DNA of 15,474 bases from the NCBI GenBank assembly GCA_034437455.1, contig DAOTUB010000369.1, positions 1 to 15,474 on the forward strand, in the 5' to 3' direction. A program made the translations under genes and the position numbers. Below, one piece after another: positions 1 to 9,400 of this stretch. Positions within the stretch are counted from its first letter, which is position 1, and the number at the start of each line of letters is the position of its first letter. This DNA comes from DAOTUB01 sp034437455. GTDB lineage: Bacteria > Chloroflexota > Anaerolineae > B4-G1. Below the pieces are notes generated by a model. The model was not told where the DNA came from, searched no databases, and saw only the letters and a list, made by a program, of their open reading frames with translations.

Positions 1-43
1 ACTCGGCCAAATCATCGGGTAACCCTGTGACGGGAATGAGCAT
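1..43 (-). CDS. 5' end of an unidentified gene (partial, runs off the window)
   Basis: An ATG at 43-41 on the minus strand opens a frame that stays open to the window edge and reads MLIPVTGLPDDLAE. A good ribosome-binding site (GAAGGAG) lies about 7 nt upstream, which is why I call it a start. Only 14 codons are visible, so no family can be assigned. It lies downstream of the large secreted-protein gene on the same strand, separated by about 170 nt that contain a strong hairpin, so it is probably transcribed separately. Confidence 0.5.
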   Translation of the reverse strand, partial: MLIPVTGLPDDLAE

Positions 44-89
44 GGGATTTCTCCTTCGCGCTTGCTTTCCCCTATTTTACACCCGATGG

Positions 90-114
90 TTGAAATCCGC
101 ACTTGAAATCCGCA
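90..114. repeat. Tandem direct repeat, two 12-mers with 13-bp period
   Basis: TTGAAATCCGCA occurs at 90-101 and again, identical, at 103-114. The pair lies 47-71 nt upstream of the partial minus-strand start at 43. A TAAAAT-like -10 sequence can be read between the repeat and that start. The position and the near helical-turn spacing would suit an operator, but no regulator can be named from the sequence. Confidence 0.45.
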
Positions 115-137
115 GGAGTTAAGTTAGTAAGAAGAAC

Positions 138-200
138 ACCCTTGCGAAGGAGCCGCCTCACTTCCCTTTATACAGGAGGGTTGGCAACCTTCGCAAGGGT
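138..200 (-). terminator. Long hairpin just downstream of the secreted-protein gene, terminator-like
   Basis: The arms ACCCTTGCGAAGG (138-150) and CCTTCGCAAGGGT (188-200) are perfect 13-bp inverted complements. Further short pairings (GCC/GGC, CCTC/GAGG) extend the stem inward. It begins 18 nt past the stop codon of the 218-6313 gene. In that gene's direction it is followed by a T-rich stretch (GTTCTTCTTACT). A transcription terminator or 3' stabilising structure is the simplest reading. The length and internal pairing would also suit a REP-type palindromic element. Confidence 0.5.
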
Positions 201-217
201 TCCCTCTTTACAGATCA

Positions 218-3200
218 TCAGTAATCTCTGAGAACCATCGGCAAGAAGGGCATCCGAACATCTTCCACCTGGCCCGATACAGCTTTCCACACCGTCCACT
301 CGGTGGCTCCTCCCACCGGAGTACCCTGAGCAGACAGCATGAAGAAATTCCCACCATTCGTCACCAGGGTGGCGTTCCCCGCTCGATCCGCCGCCTGGAC
401 GAAGAACACCAACTCACCATCCTCGTCGCCGTTCAGTGTGCCCGTCCAGTGATCATCCGCATCCGGATCCTCCAGCCACATCGTATCCCACGAGTCGCCC
501 TCATACGTCACCGCCACGGTGTAGACGCCGGTGCCCTCGAGATCGTCGGTGACCCATATCTCGAATTCCCACGTGTCGCCCACCCGCTCGGCCCTTATCT
601 CCCAGATGGCGGGCGGCACATAGTCATCACTACTGGAGTTAAAGACCACGAATGTCAACTCGGAGTAGAGTCGCTCGACGTCCCCATCCCCGTTGAACTG
701 CCCACCCACGATCACCAAGCGGTATTCGTCGCCAAAGCGGTTGACCGCAAAAGGCTTGATCGGGAACCAACCAGGCGCGTCAAAGTCCAGGGTGGCCGCC
801 GATTCGAGCCGATGTGTGGGCGTCTGGAAATAGGTCACGCAAGGGTCAAAGCCCTGGGTATCCGTGAACTCTCCTCCCACCAGCATCGCTCCGTGCGGCA
901 CCTGTGTCGAGCTGAAAGACCCGGAAGTGCTCGGCTGAACCGGACGCCCAGGCAGGCCCTGCACCACGCCGCCGATGTCGAAAAAGTCGCCGCAGTCAAC
1001 GTCGTTGGGAGTCGTGGTGAACTGGGCAGTGACGGTGATGCTGTTCAAGCCCCCGCCGGCGGCTTCCCACTCGCCCCAGGTATACGTGGACGCGGGTGAC
1101 TCTTTTGTATCCGACGGCACGTACACGTGGTACATCGGCAAGCCATAGAAGACGGACTCGATCATCGCCTTCTCGTGGAAAACGGTCAGACCGCCGCTGG
1201 ACAGCTTGCCCAGATAGTTCTGCTTGGCCCGCACAAACGCCTTCCCCGCCGCCACCGGACGCGGTGGCTGGCCCAGCTCGCGGGCGAACTCGAGCATCAG
1301 CGATTCCGATGCCTCGATGGCGTCGTCCATCCCATAGCCGTAGCCGGTGTTGCCCACCCAGTAGGCGCCTTTGCTCGCCAGCGCCTGCGGAATGTCGGGA
1401 CTCGTCCTTGTCCCGGTCACGTCGCCATCCGGCACGTTCAGTCCATAGTGGCAGCCTATCGAAAAGTTCACCGTTCCGCTGAAATCGCCACTGGCATTGA
1501 CGATCTCGGTGTTGGTGAAAGGAACGCTCTTGTCCTCCAGACCGCGCCAGTGCTCGGCGTGGACGTTGACCGCGGCCACGTCCGGCGGATCTTCTGCCCA
1601 GGCGCTCCCCAGCTCGTCGCCCTCCCAGGTCTCGGAGATGAGCGTGTCTATGTCAGCGAAATCCTGCCCGCCGAACGTGGTACTGATGGCCTGGGCGCAG
1701 TCGGTGAAAAAGTCGTACCCAGTCGCCAGCGCCGTCGTCGCCGTGAGCGTGTTGCTCGTGACGTAGCCGTTGACCAGTCCCACGATCTCGCCCGGCGTCT
1801 CTACCAGCCGGCCGACCGCCAGCTTTGGCAGCCACACATAGTTGAAGCAGAAAAGCTCCTCCCCTGGCGGCGTGCCGTAAAAGTCGTCGGTGAGGATGTG
1901 GCCCTGTAAGAAAGCCGCGTCGAGCGCGCTCTCTTCCACTTCCAGCCGCTTTCGATAATGATGCTCGTTGGCGATGGGCGTCCAGTCGGGCACGCGCCGG
2001 AAGGGGATCTGCTCGTCACTGCCGACCAGCACGACGTAGGTGATGGTGCCGTGGGCCGCCAGCGTGGGGCTGATAATCTCGTTGCGGATGGCGTCGGCCA
2101 CGGCGTTGGCGCTGATCACGTTACAGTAATTCGGAGAAACGCTCCAGTCCGCGTAGGTTTTAGAGACGATCTCGTTGCTGTCCACCGGCACGACCAGGCC
2201 GCGCACCGTAGGCTCGTCTGCCAGGGCACCCAGTGCTTCCGAGATGGCATTGCCTTTCGCCACACCATAGACCTGATCCAGGCGCGTCTTGTTGTACAGG
2301 ATGAGCGTCCACGGCTCATCTCCCACCGATGTACCGGTATACACCCCGGTGGGCTGAGAGTCTGTCTGGTACGGCGACCAACCACATCCGATCTTGGGCA
2401 ACGGCGCGGTCTGCACTCGCAAGTGATAGTCGTCTGCGGAGAAATCGCCGTCCGGGGCAAAGACCAACACATAGTAAGTGCCCGGATAGAAGGCGATGGT
2501 GCTGACTGTTTCTGGAGTTATGCCGGAGTTGGTCGAGGCCGCTGACCAATGCCCGGCCGCTGACCAATGCCCGGCCGCCGACCAGTGCCCGGCCGCTGAC
2601 CAATGCCCGGCCGCTGACCAGTGCCCGGCCGCCGACCAATGCCCGGCCGCCGACCAGTGCCCGGCAGCTGACCAATGCCCAGCCGCTGACCAATGCCCAG
2701 CCACGTCTAGAGCTCCTGCGGCATTCACGTTGCTGGCATCAACTAGCTCACAAACCACCTGTTCACCAGCTACCTCCGGCGTGTTCGGAAAGTCGCCAAA
2801 GACGAACACGTCATAGTTCTCGGGCAGGTCATCGAGCGTCACGGTCAGATACGACGGCTCTGTGATGACGACCCGGTACCAGTCTATATCCTCGTCGTGG
2901 CTGATCCAGGAAGTCAACGGCACGGTGGGCGTCAGGATGACGACTTGCTCATCCTCAGGATAGTTGTTCGGCTCGGGGACATCATCCCACGATGGTTCCT
3001 CGCCCTCCACGACGGTGCTCACGCTGACCTGGACAACCTGCGCCTCATCCGGTGTGACGCACGCCGTACCGTCAAAGTACGAACCCAGCTGAGGCATACC
3101 AGACAGGTCAAACTGCTCGCTGCCGCCTTCGGGGATGAAGGCGGTCTCTACCCAAACCAACGCACCATCCGATTGCCTGCGAAACTCGACGGTCACCTGG

Positions 3201-6200
3201 CCGCCCACCTCGAAGGATTCGACGGTGAGTATGGAATACTCAGAGTACTGGTACAGATAGTGGCGCACGACGTCCACACATCCCGTCACTACATACTCGT
3301 CCGCGCCTAGGTCGGGGTACTCGCCCTGGGGCCGACTTTCACCGTCTATGTCACTCGACACTCCCGCGGGCACGCCCGCGTCGATCGCGGCAGTCGAGCT
3401 GGCCGTCAAGTGGTAGCCATCGGCGTCGAAAGCGGGAGTACCAGTGTACTCATTGGTCACGTTGATACTGCCTGCCCCACTGGTATTCGCGCCGTTGTTG
3501 AACCAGAGGACGCCGTTGAGAATGCCGGTGTCGCCGGCCGTGGCGGTGACCCCTACCGTTTGGCTGACCAGGATCGTATTGGTCAGGACGACATAGCTGC
3601 GACTCGATCCCTCATAAGTAATGTGTACTCCACTGCCGTCTCCACCTGTGTTGCGGGCTATGGTGGTGTGCAAGAGGCTGAGGTCACCAAGTTTGATGTA
3701 CAGACCGCTTCCTTGTTTGCCGGCATAGTTATCGGCGACGACATTGTTCGTCAGCGTGCCCAGAACTTGATTGATGAACAACCCACCGCCATAACCATAC
3801 GACGCGTCTTCAGCACGATTGTCGCGGATGACGTTGCCATTCAGGAGGACGTCGTTCGCCTCCTCCACGCATACTCCACCGCCATCGTCGTTCGCTTCGT
3901 TGTCATAGATGTCGTTGTCGCTCAACACCGAATCGTCGCCGTGCCTCAAATAGACCCCGCCGCCCCCTTCTGCGGTGTTGCTGTAGATGTGACTGTCGCC
4001 CAACGTGAGGGTGGAGCTGACGACGCACACCCCGCCGCCGGCATCATCCCATCCCAACCAGCCGCCGCCCAGTCCGCTCGCGTCGCCGCCGGTGATGCGC
4101 AGCCCCTCGATAGTAACCGCGTCGGCATCCTCGGCGACGTAGATCACCCGTCCCTGTCCCCGCGCGTCGAGCGTGGTCGGATTGGTCTCCGGGTTAGGCG
4201 GCGCGGCCCAGTCGTCGGCATTGTAACCGCCGCGCAGCGTGAGGTTCTTGCTGATATAGACCGTCTGCATCACGCCGTCGCGCAACTCCGCACCGGCGCA
4301 ATACCCGGCCACCTTGACCAGACCGTCGGAGCTGGCCGCGTCCACCGCATCCTGCACGCTCGCAAAGTCGGTGGAGAGGCCCTCGACGCGCGCGTGGCAG
4401 ACGCCGATGGTGTTGGCGACCTCGACGCGGTTCATCGTCTCGTCCGACGTCACGACGACGGCGTTGGTGATCTGCTGGCCGATCCCCACAGCCGTCGAGA
4501 TCTTGACCGTGACCGTGAGCACCTCTTTCGTGGAGGTGGATATCTGACCGAACGTACAGGTGATGGTGCGGCTCAAGGGATCGACGACACTACAGCTCGC
4601 ATCGGGGTGCGCGACGTCGATGGCCGTCTGCCAATCGTCCAACGTGTCGGTCAGGACGACGTTGGTGGCATTCACCGTTCCGGTGCTGACGACCTGGATC
4701 GTGTAGGTGAGCAATTCTTCAGGGTCCACAAAGCTCCCTATCGGATCCTTGATGATGTCCAGTCCCGCGTCACCAAACTCGTCGGCGCCAAGGTCACAGG
4801 CCCAGCCCAGCGGGCGGAACTGGCCGTCTATATCGTGGCCCACGCCGGCACGTATGCCCGCGTCAATAGCGGCTGAGGCGCCGGTGATGTGATAATTAGC
4901 GGCATCGGCAGCGGCAAATTCTGGATCGCCGGTAATCTCGTGACTCGCGACAACGGTGACACTTCCACTCCAGTTGTCGTCGTTGGCCCATCCACTGCTC
5001 GCGTTTCCCCACAACACACCGTCCAGCGTGGCGCTCCCCGGAGCGGTGATGCCCACGCTGTGACTGACCAGGATGGTGTTAGCCAGCGTGGCGTTGGACC
5101 CACCGGCGACGTGCAGCCCACTGCCATCGCCGCCGGTGTTACGGGCGATGGTGTTGTGGCGCAGTTCGACGGTGCTGTTACTCAGATACACCCCGCTTCC
5201 ATACCCACCTGCCTGGTTGTCGGCGATGACGTTGTTCACCAACCAGGCGTCGGTGGACGAGATTTGCAGCGGCCCCTGTCGTAACTCTACGGAGCCTTCT
5301 ATGTAGACTCCACCACCACGGTTGTCCGCCCTGTTGTTGATGATGGTGTTGCCGCTCAACGCGGCGTTGGCGCTGTAGCCCACATAGACCCCGCCGCCGT
5401 CGCCATACTCCGCCGTGTTGCTATAGATCTGGTTGCCGTTCAATGTGGCGTTGAAGCCGCCCTCCAGGTAGATCCCGCCACCGTTGCCAGACTCCGCCGT
5501 GTTGGTGGAGATGACGTTGTGGCTCAACGTGGCGTTGTTGCTGCTCCCCAGGTAGACCCCGCCGCCGTAGCCATAGTAGTACCCGCTCACATCATTGCTG
5601 TAGATGTAGTTGCCGCTCAGCGTGGCATTGGCGCTGGAACTCATATAGACCCCGCCGCCGTAAGCGTTGCCCTCGATGTTGTACACCACATTGCTGTAGA
5701 TACGATTTTCGCTCAGCGTGACGGTGGCGCTGACGACGTACACCCCGCCGCCGGCATCATCCGATCCCCACCAGCCGCCGCCGCCCAACCCGCTCGCGTC
5801 GCCGCCGGTGATGCGCAGCCCTTCGACCGTGACGTCCGAAGAATCGCCGGTGATATAGATCACCCGTCCCTTTCCCTGGGCGTCCAACGTGGTCGGGTTG
5901 GCGTCCGGGTCAGGTGTGCCGGTAAAGTAGCTGCTGTGGCCGACGGTGGTGGTATAGCCGCCCCGGATGGCGACGCTCTTGCTGATATAGACCACCTGAG
6001 TAATGCCGGCCCGCTGATGGATAGAGTCATAGATATCGGCCGCCACGAGGATCTCGTCGTCATCGCTGGCCGCGTCCACGGCATACTGGATGACGGCATA
6101 GTCACAGCCGCTCAGGCAGACGGTGATGGTATCGCCGCTCTGCTGCGGCCGGTGCATTGGCTCGCGGGCCGGGCCTGGCACAGGCGCATCAACCGCCGTC

Positions 6201-6313
6201 CTCGGCGCCGGCGCGGCGGTAACCGGTGTGGGCTGCCCGTTCAACACCCACAACAAACTCAGCACCAAGCCCAAACCCAGAACGAATGAAATAAACACGT
6301 GTCTGATTTTCAT
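218..6313 (-). CDS. Secreted multidomain protein: two beta-helix regions, DUF11-like domain, PPC-like domain with GHWSAA repeats, C25 (gingipain-like) peptidase
   Basis: The 2031-residue product starts at an ATG preceded by GGAGAGGAGGATG. Residues 1 to about 34 form a signal peptide (basic start, Leu/Val-rich core, VTAA cut region). Residues of about 65-515 and 640-1005 are Gly/Asn/Ser-rich right-handed beta-helix regions, each ending in a DLGADE motif. Between them, at about 520-620, is a DUF11-like domain (TNVVLTDTL). Residues of about 1113-1300 resemble a bacterial pre-peptidase (PPC) domain interrupted by nine GHWSAA repeats at about 1204-1258. Residues of about 1330-1740 match peptidase family C25: a VVLVGSDEQIPFRR strand, then candidate catalytic His1585 or His1588 (HAEHW) and Cys1621 (SIGCHYG). 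Beta-sandwich-like sequence and a terminal LPMVLRDY tail follow. The protein is probably exported and cell-surface attached. The substrate is unknown, and peptidase activity is inferred from the fold family only. Confidence 0.9.
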   Translation of the reverse strand: MKIRHVFISFVLGLGLVLSLLWVLNGQPTPVTAAPAPRTAVDAPVPGPAREPMHRPQQSGDTITVCLSGCDYAVIQYAVDAASDDDEILVAADIYDSIHQRAGITQVVYISKSVAIRGGYTTTVGHSSYFTGTPDPDANPTTLDAQGKGRVIYITGDSSDVTVEGLRITGGDASGLGGGGWWGSDDAGGGVYVVSATVTLSENRIYSNVVYNIEGNAYGGGVYMSSSANATLSGNYIYSNDVSGYYYGYGGGVYLGSSNNATLSHNVISTNTAESGNGGGIYLEGGFNATLNGNQIYSNTAEYGDGGGVYVGYSANAALSGNTIINNRADNRGGGVYIEGSVELRQGPLQISSTDAWLVNNVIADNQAGGYGSGVYLSNSTVELRHNTIARNTGGDGSGLHVAGGSNATLANTILVSHSVGITAPGSATLDGVLWGNASSGWANDDNWSGSVTVVASHEITGDPEFAAADAANYHITGASAAIDAGIRAGVGHDIDGQFRPLGWACDLGADEFGDAGLDIIKDPIGSFVDPEELLTYTIQVVSTGTVNATNVVLTDTLDDWQTAIDVAHPDASCSVVDPLSRTITCTFGQISTSTKEVLTVTVKISTAVGIGQQITNAVVVTSDETMNRVEVANTIGVCHARVEGLSTDFASVQDAVDAASSDGLVKVAGYCAGAELRDGVMQTVYISKNLTLRGGYNADDWAAPPNPETNPTTLDARGQGRVIYVAEDADAVTIEGLRITGGDASGLGGGWLGWDDAGGGVCVVSSTLTLGDSHIYSNTAEGGGGVYLRHGDDSVLSDNDIYDNEANDDGGGVCVEEANDVLLNGNVIRDNRAEDASYGYGGGLFINQVLGTLTNNVVADNYAGKQGSGLYIKLGDLSLLHTTIARNTGGDGSGVHITYEGSSRSYVVLTNTILVSQTVGVTATAGDTGILNGVLWFNNGANTSGAGSINVTNEYTGTPAFDADGYHLTASSTAAIDAGVPAGVSSDIDGESRPQGEYPDLGADEYVVTGCVDVVRHYLYQYSEYSILTVESFEVGGQVTVEFRRQSDGALVWVETAFIPEGGSEQFDLSGMPQLGSYFDGTACVTPDEAQVVQVSVSTVVEGEEPSWDDVPEPNNYPEDEQVVILTPTVPLTSWISHDEDIDWYRVVITEPSYLTVTLDDLPENYDVFVFGDFPNTPEVAGEQVVCELVDASNVNAAGALDVAGHWSAAGHWSAAGHWSAAGHWSAAGHWSAAGHWSAAGHWSAAGHWSAAGHWSAASTNSGITPETVSTIAFYPGTYYVLVFAPDGDFSADDYHLRVQTAPLPKIGCGWSPYQTDSQPTGVYTGTSVGDEPWTLILYNKTRLDQVYGVAKGNAISEALGALADEPTVRGLVVPVDSNEIVSKTYADWSVSPNYCNVISANAVADAIRNEIISPTLAAHGTITYVVLVGSDEQIPFRRVPDWTPIANEHHYRKRLEVEESALDAAFLQGHILTDDFYGTPPGEELFCFNYVWLPKLAVGRLVETPGEIVGLVNGYVTSNTLTATTALATGYDFFTDCAQAISTTFGGQDFADIDTLISETWEGDELGSAWAEDPPDVAAVNVHAEHWRGLEDKSVPFTNTEIVNASGDFSGTVNFSIGCHYGLNVPDGDVTGTRTSPDIPQALASKGAYWVGNTGYGYGMDDAIEASESLMLEFARELGQPPRPVAAGKAFVRAKQNYLGKLSSGGLTVFHEKAMIESVFYGLPMYHVYVPSDTKESPASTYTWGEWEAAGGGLNSITVTAQFTTTPNDVDCGDFFDIGGVVQGLPGRPVQPSTSGSFSSTQVPHGAMLVGGEFTDTQGFDPCVTYFQTPTHRLESAATLDFDAPGWFPIKPFAVNRFGDEYRLVIVGGQFNGDGDVERLYSELTFVVFNSSSDDYVPPAIWEIRAERVGDTWEFEIWVTDDLEGTGVYTVAVTYEGDSWDTMWLEDPDADDHWTGTLNGDEDGELVFFVQAADRAGNATLVTNGGNFFMLSAQGTPVGGATEWTVWKAVSGQVEDVRMPFLPMVLRDY
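2541..2702 (-). repeat. Nine tandem 18-bp units encoding GHWSAA hexapeptides
   Basis: Nine contiguous 18-bp units lie inside the secreted-protein gene. Only four of the 18 positions vary between units, and each falls on a third codon position of the minus-strand frame (TCA/TCG, CAT/CAC, GCC/GCT, GCG/GCT). The encoded hexapeptide is therefore invariant in all nine copies. The repeat sits in a loop of the PPC-like domain, just before the FYPGTYYVLV strand, and may be a linker or ligand-binding extension. Confidence 0.95.
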
Positions 6314-6441
6314 CGTTTCATCCTCCTCTCCAACCTAATCGAGTTTTGACAAACCACGAGTTCCACCAATGCTCAACTACTCCAAGGGCATCACCTCCTC
6401 TGATGTGCAGGTCGGCGTCGCCCCTCCTCCTCGCGTCATAA

Positions 6442-9400
6442 CTAGCCACCAAGCAGTCTTTCCGCCTCCTCCAGATCTAACCGTGCGCCCAGTTCGCCAA
6501 AGACCTGCGCGGACTGCTGGGCCAATTCTTTTCCCTCCACTTCTCTGCCCTGCTGCAACCGCAGGCGCGCCAGTTCCAGGTGAGTCAGCGCGATCTCGTG
6601 CCGTTTATCCGCCTCCTGCGCGATCTCCAGCGCCTGCGCCAGCGATTCCTCGGCCAGATCCAGCGCCCCGCGCTCCCGATGCACACGGCCCAGAACGCGC
6701 CATGTCATTCCTTCCTCCAATCGCATGTCGTGGGTCTGGGCATAGTTCAGTGAACGCTCCGCGTGGGCCAGCGCATCATCCAACCGCCCCAGCCCCAGCG
6801 CCACGTTGGCACGGTGGCGAAAAAGCTCGGCCAGAAATTCTTCCGAGCCAATTTCCTCAAACAGATCCCAACTCTGTTTCAGATGTGTCGCGGCCTCATG
6901 CCATTCCTCGCCCCGAGCATATGCCGCACCCAAATTGTTGTGCAGCAATGCTACACCATAGGTCATTCCCCATCTTTGCGCAATCTCCAAAGCCTGCTGG
7001 TACCGCTCCTGGGCGTGTTCCAGATCTCCTTGAATCAAGTACACTTCACCCAGGTTCGTGCTTGAGCGAGCCATTCCCATTGCATAGCCAATTTGTTCAG
7101 CCAGATTCATCGCCGCTGTATGATGACGGATTGCCAACCTCCAGGCATCCTGAAAATAGTGGGCCATGGCCAGGTTTGTATGAGCCTGAGCTTGTCCCAA
7201 CAGATCGCCAAGATCTTGATAAAGCGCAAGACTTTGTTGACAGTGTTGGACAGCAGTACCCACGTCGCCAAAGCTCACGAGGATTGCTCCCAGCAAGTAG
7301 TTACCCCAGGCCAGCGCCTTTTGTCCCTCTATGCCGCCAACCTGTTGAGCGGTCATCAAGCCCCGCTTACACCACCTCGCTGCTTGATCATTATTTCCCT
7401 GACGATTAAAAATCCGGGCTCCTCCAATGTAAAGCTGAGCTTCTTCAATCTGCCCTTTGATGCGTGGGAGTTCCAGGCCCTTTTCCAACCACGAGAATGC
7501 CGCCTTGTACTCTCCTTTGGCTTCATAAGCTCCTGCCGTCTTGCCAAACAGATCCGCCAGCCGCCGCTCCCGCTCCACTGACGACGGCCAGGCTTCTACC
7601 ACCAACACTCGCGCAGCGCCCAGATGCTCCAGCGCCTCGTCGTAGCGTCCGACGATGGTCATCACCTCGCCCAGCGTCTCGTGGGCCTCCAGCCGCTTCT
7701 CCTCAAATGGCTCATCCAGTTCCGCCGCCGCCTGCAGCGCCCGTTCAAGGTGAGCGATAGCAACCTCGTTGGCGTACTCCCGCTGCGCTTTGCGGCCCGC
7801 CTCCAGCGAGTAGCGCAGCGCCTCGCGCCAGGCCCGCCCCTGGAAGAAATGGTAGGCCAGGAAACCGAGGCGCTCGCTCAACGCCTCCCAGCCTTCCACC
7901 TCGACGAACGTCCCCACGCGGCGATGCAGCTCGCGCCGCCGCGCGTAAGAGAGGCTCTCGTAGGCCACGTCCTGCGTCAGCGCGTGCTGGAACAAATAGC
8001 GCTGCTCCGGCTCGAGCGCTTCTTCCACGTCCATCATCACCAGGCCCAGTGTGCCCAACTGGCTCAAGCGCCAGGGCAGCGTGCCATCGAGGTCGTCGTA
8101 GGGGTAGACGCCACCCAACACCGGCGTGCTAAAGATGCGCCCGATGACTGAAGCGACCTGGAGCACCCGCCGGGCGGTCTCCTCCAGCCGGTCGATGCGG
8201 CTCTGGATGACGCCGTGGATCGTGTCGGGCACGCCGGCCTGATCCGGGTCGGCGACCAGTTCCCAGCGACCGTCATCCCGCCGCAGCACCTCGGCGTCAA
8301 TAAATGCTCGTACCACCTCTGCGGTGAAGAAGGGGCTGCCCTGCGCCTTGCCGACCACCAACTCGACCAGCCGCTCCGGCACGTCTTTCGTCTCCAGCAG
8401 ATCGGCGATCAACGCCTGGGAGGCCGTATCCGATAATTCCTCCAGCGTAATCTCGGCCGCGTGCTCGAACTTTTGCCAGCGCCCATCCAACCACTCCTCC
8501 GGTCGGTGCAAGATCAACACCAGCGCCGGGAAAGAGGCCACGTTGCGCGCCACGTAATCCAGCAACTCCAGCGAGGTGGGGTCGGTCCAGTGGACGTCTT
8601 CGATCACCAACAAAAGCGGCTGTGCCTGAGCGTGGCGCTGGATCAGTTCGAGCACGATGTCGAACAACCGCTGTTGCCGCAGCCGGGGGTCCAGCGAGGC
8701 CGTCAGTTCCGTCTCCTCCGCCTCCAGATCGAGCGGCTCGGCGACCAGGGCCTCCCACCCGGTCAGCCCGGCCTCCGCCAGCCCGTGCGCCAACTGCTGC
8801 AACTGAGCCGACCGTTCTGTCGCTGAGATTCCCAGCAACGCGCGCAGCACGTCGGCCCACGGCAGGTAGGGGATGTCGCCGCCATAGGAAAGGCACGAGC
8901 CGACGATCACCTCCATCCCCTGTTCTTGCGCCCGCTGTGCGATCTCCTGGGTCAGGCGGGTCTTGCCCATCCCAGCTCCACCGTGTACCGCCAACACTCC
9001 GCCTGCGCCCTGGATCGCTCCATCCAGCAAACCTTGGGCCGTGTCCAACTCGGCCTGGCGGCCCACGATGCGGCCCTCGACCGTCCCCAGCAAGGAAGGC
9101 AACTGGGCCAATCCAAGCACCTGCGAGTAGGGGATCGGCTCGCTCTTGCCCTTCACCCGCATCGGCTCGCGGGGACGCAACTCGAACCGTTTCCCCAGGT
9201 GGCGCACCGTGTTGTCGGCGACGAGGATCTCGCCGTCGGCGGCGGACGCCATCAAACGGGCGGCCAGGTTGACCATGTCGCCCATCACGGTATACTCCCA
9301 ACGCCGGGTCGAGCCAACGCTCCCGGCAAAGACAAACCCGGTGGTCATGCCCATCGCTTGCCGCAGCAGAGGACGCTGCAAGCCCGGGGCGTCGCCAATG

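Noticed and set aside
2541..2702. CRISPR array
   Set aside because: The 18-bp units are contiguous with no spacers and are in frame within a coding gene.
2496..2816. Plus-strand ORF with AADQCP repeats
   Set aside because: It is the reverse reading of the GHWSAA repeat. The variable positions are all third codon positions only in the minus frame, so the minus frame is the selected one.
3410..4876. Long plus-strand ORF (488 codons) opposite the secreted-protein gene
   Set aside because: It is antisense to a strongly supported beta-helix coding frame. The regular Gly/Asn repeat structure of the minus strand creates an open shadow frame.
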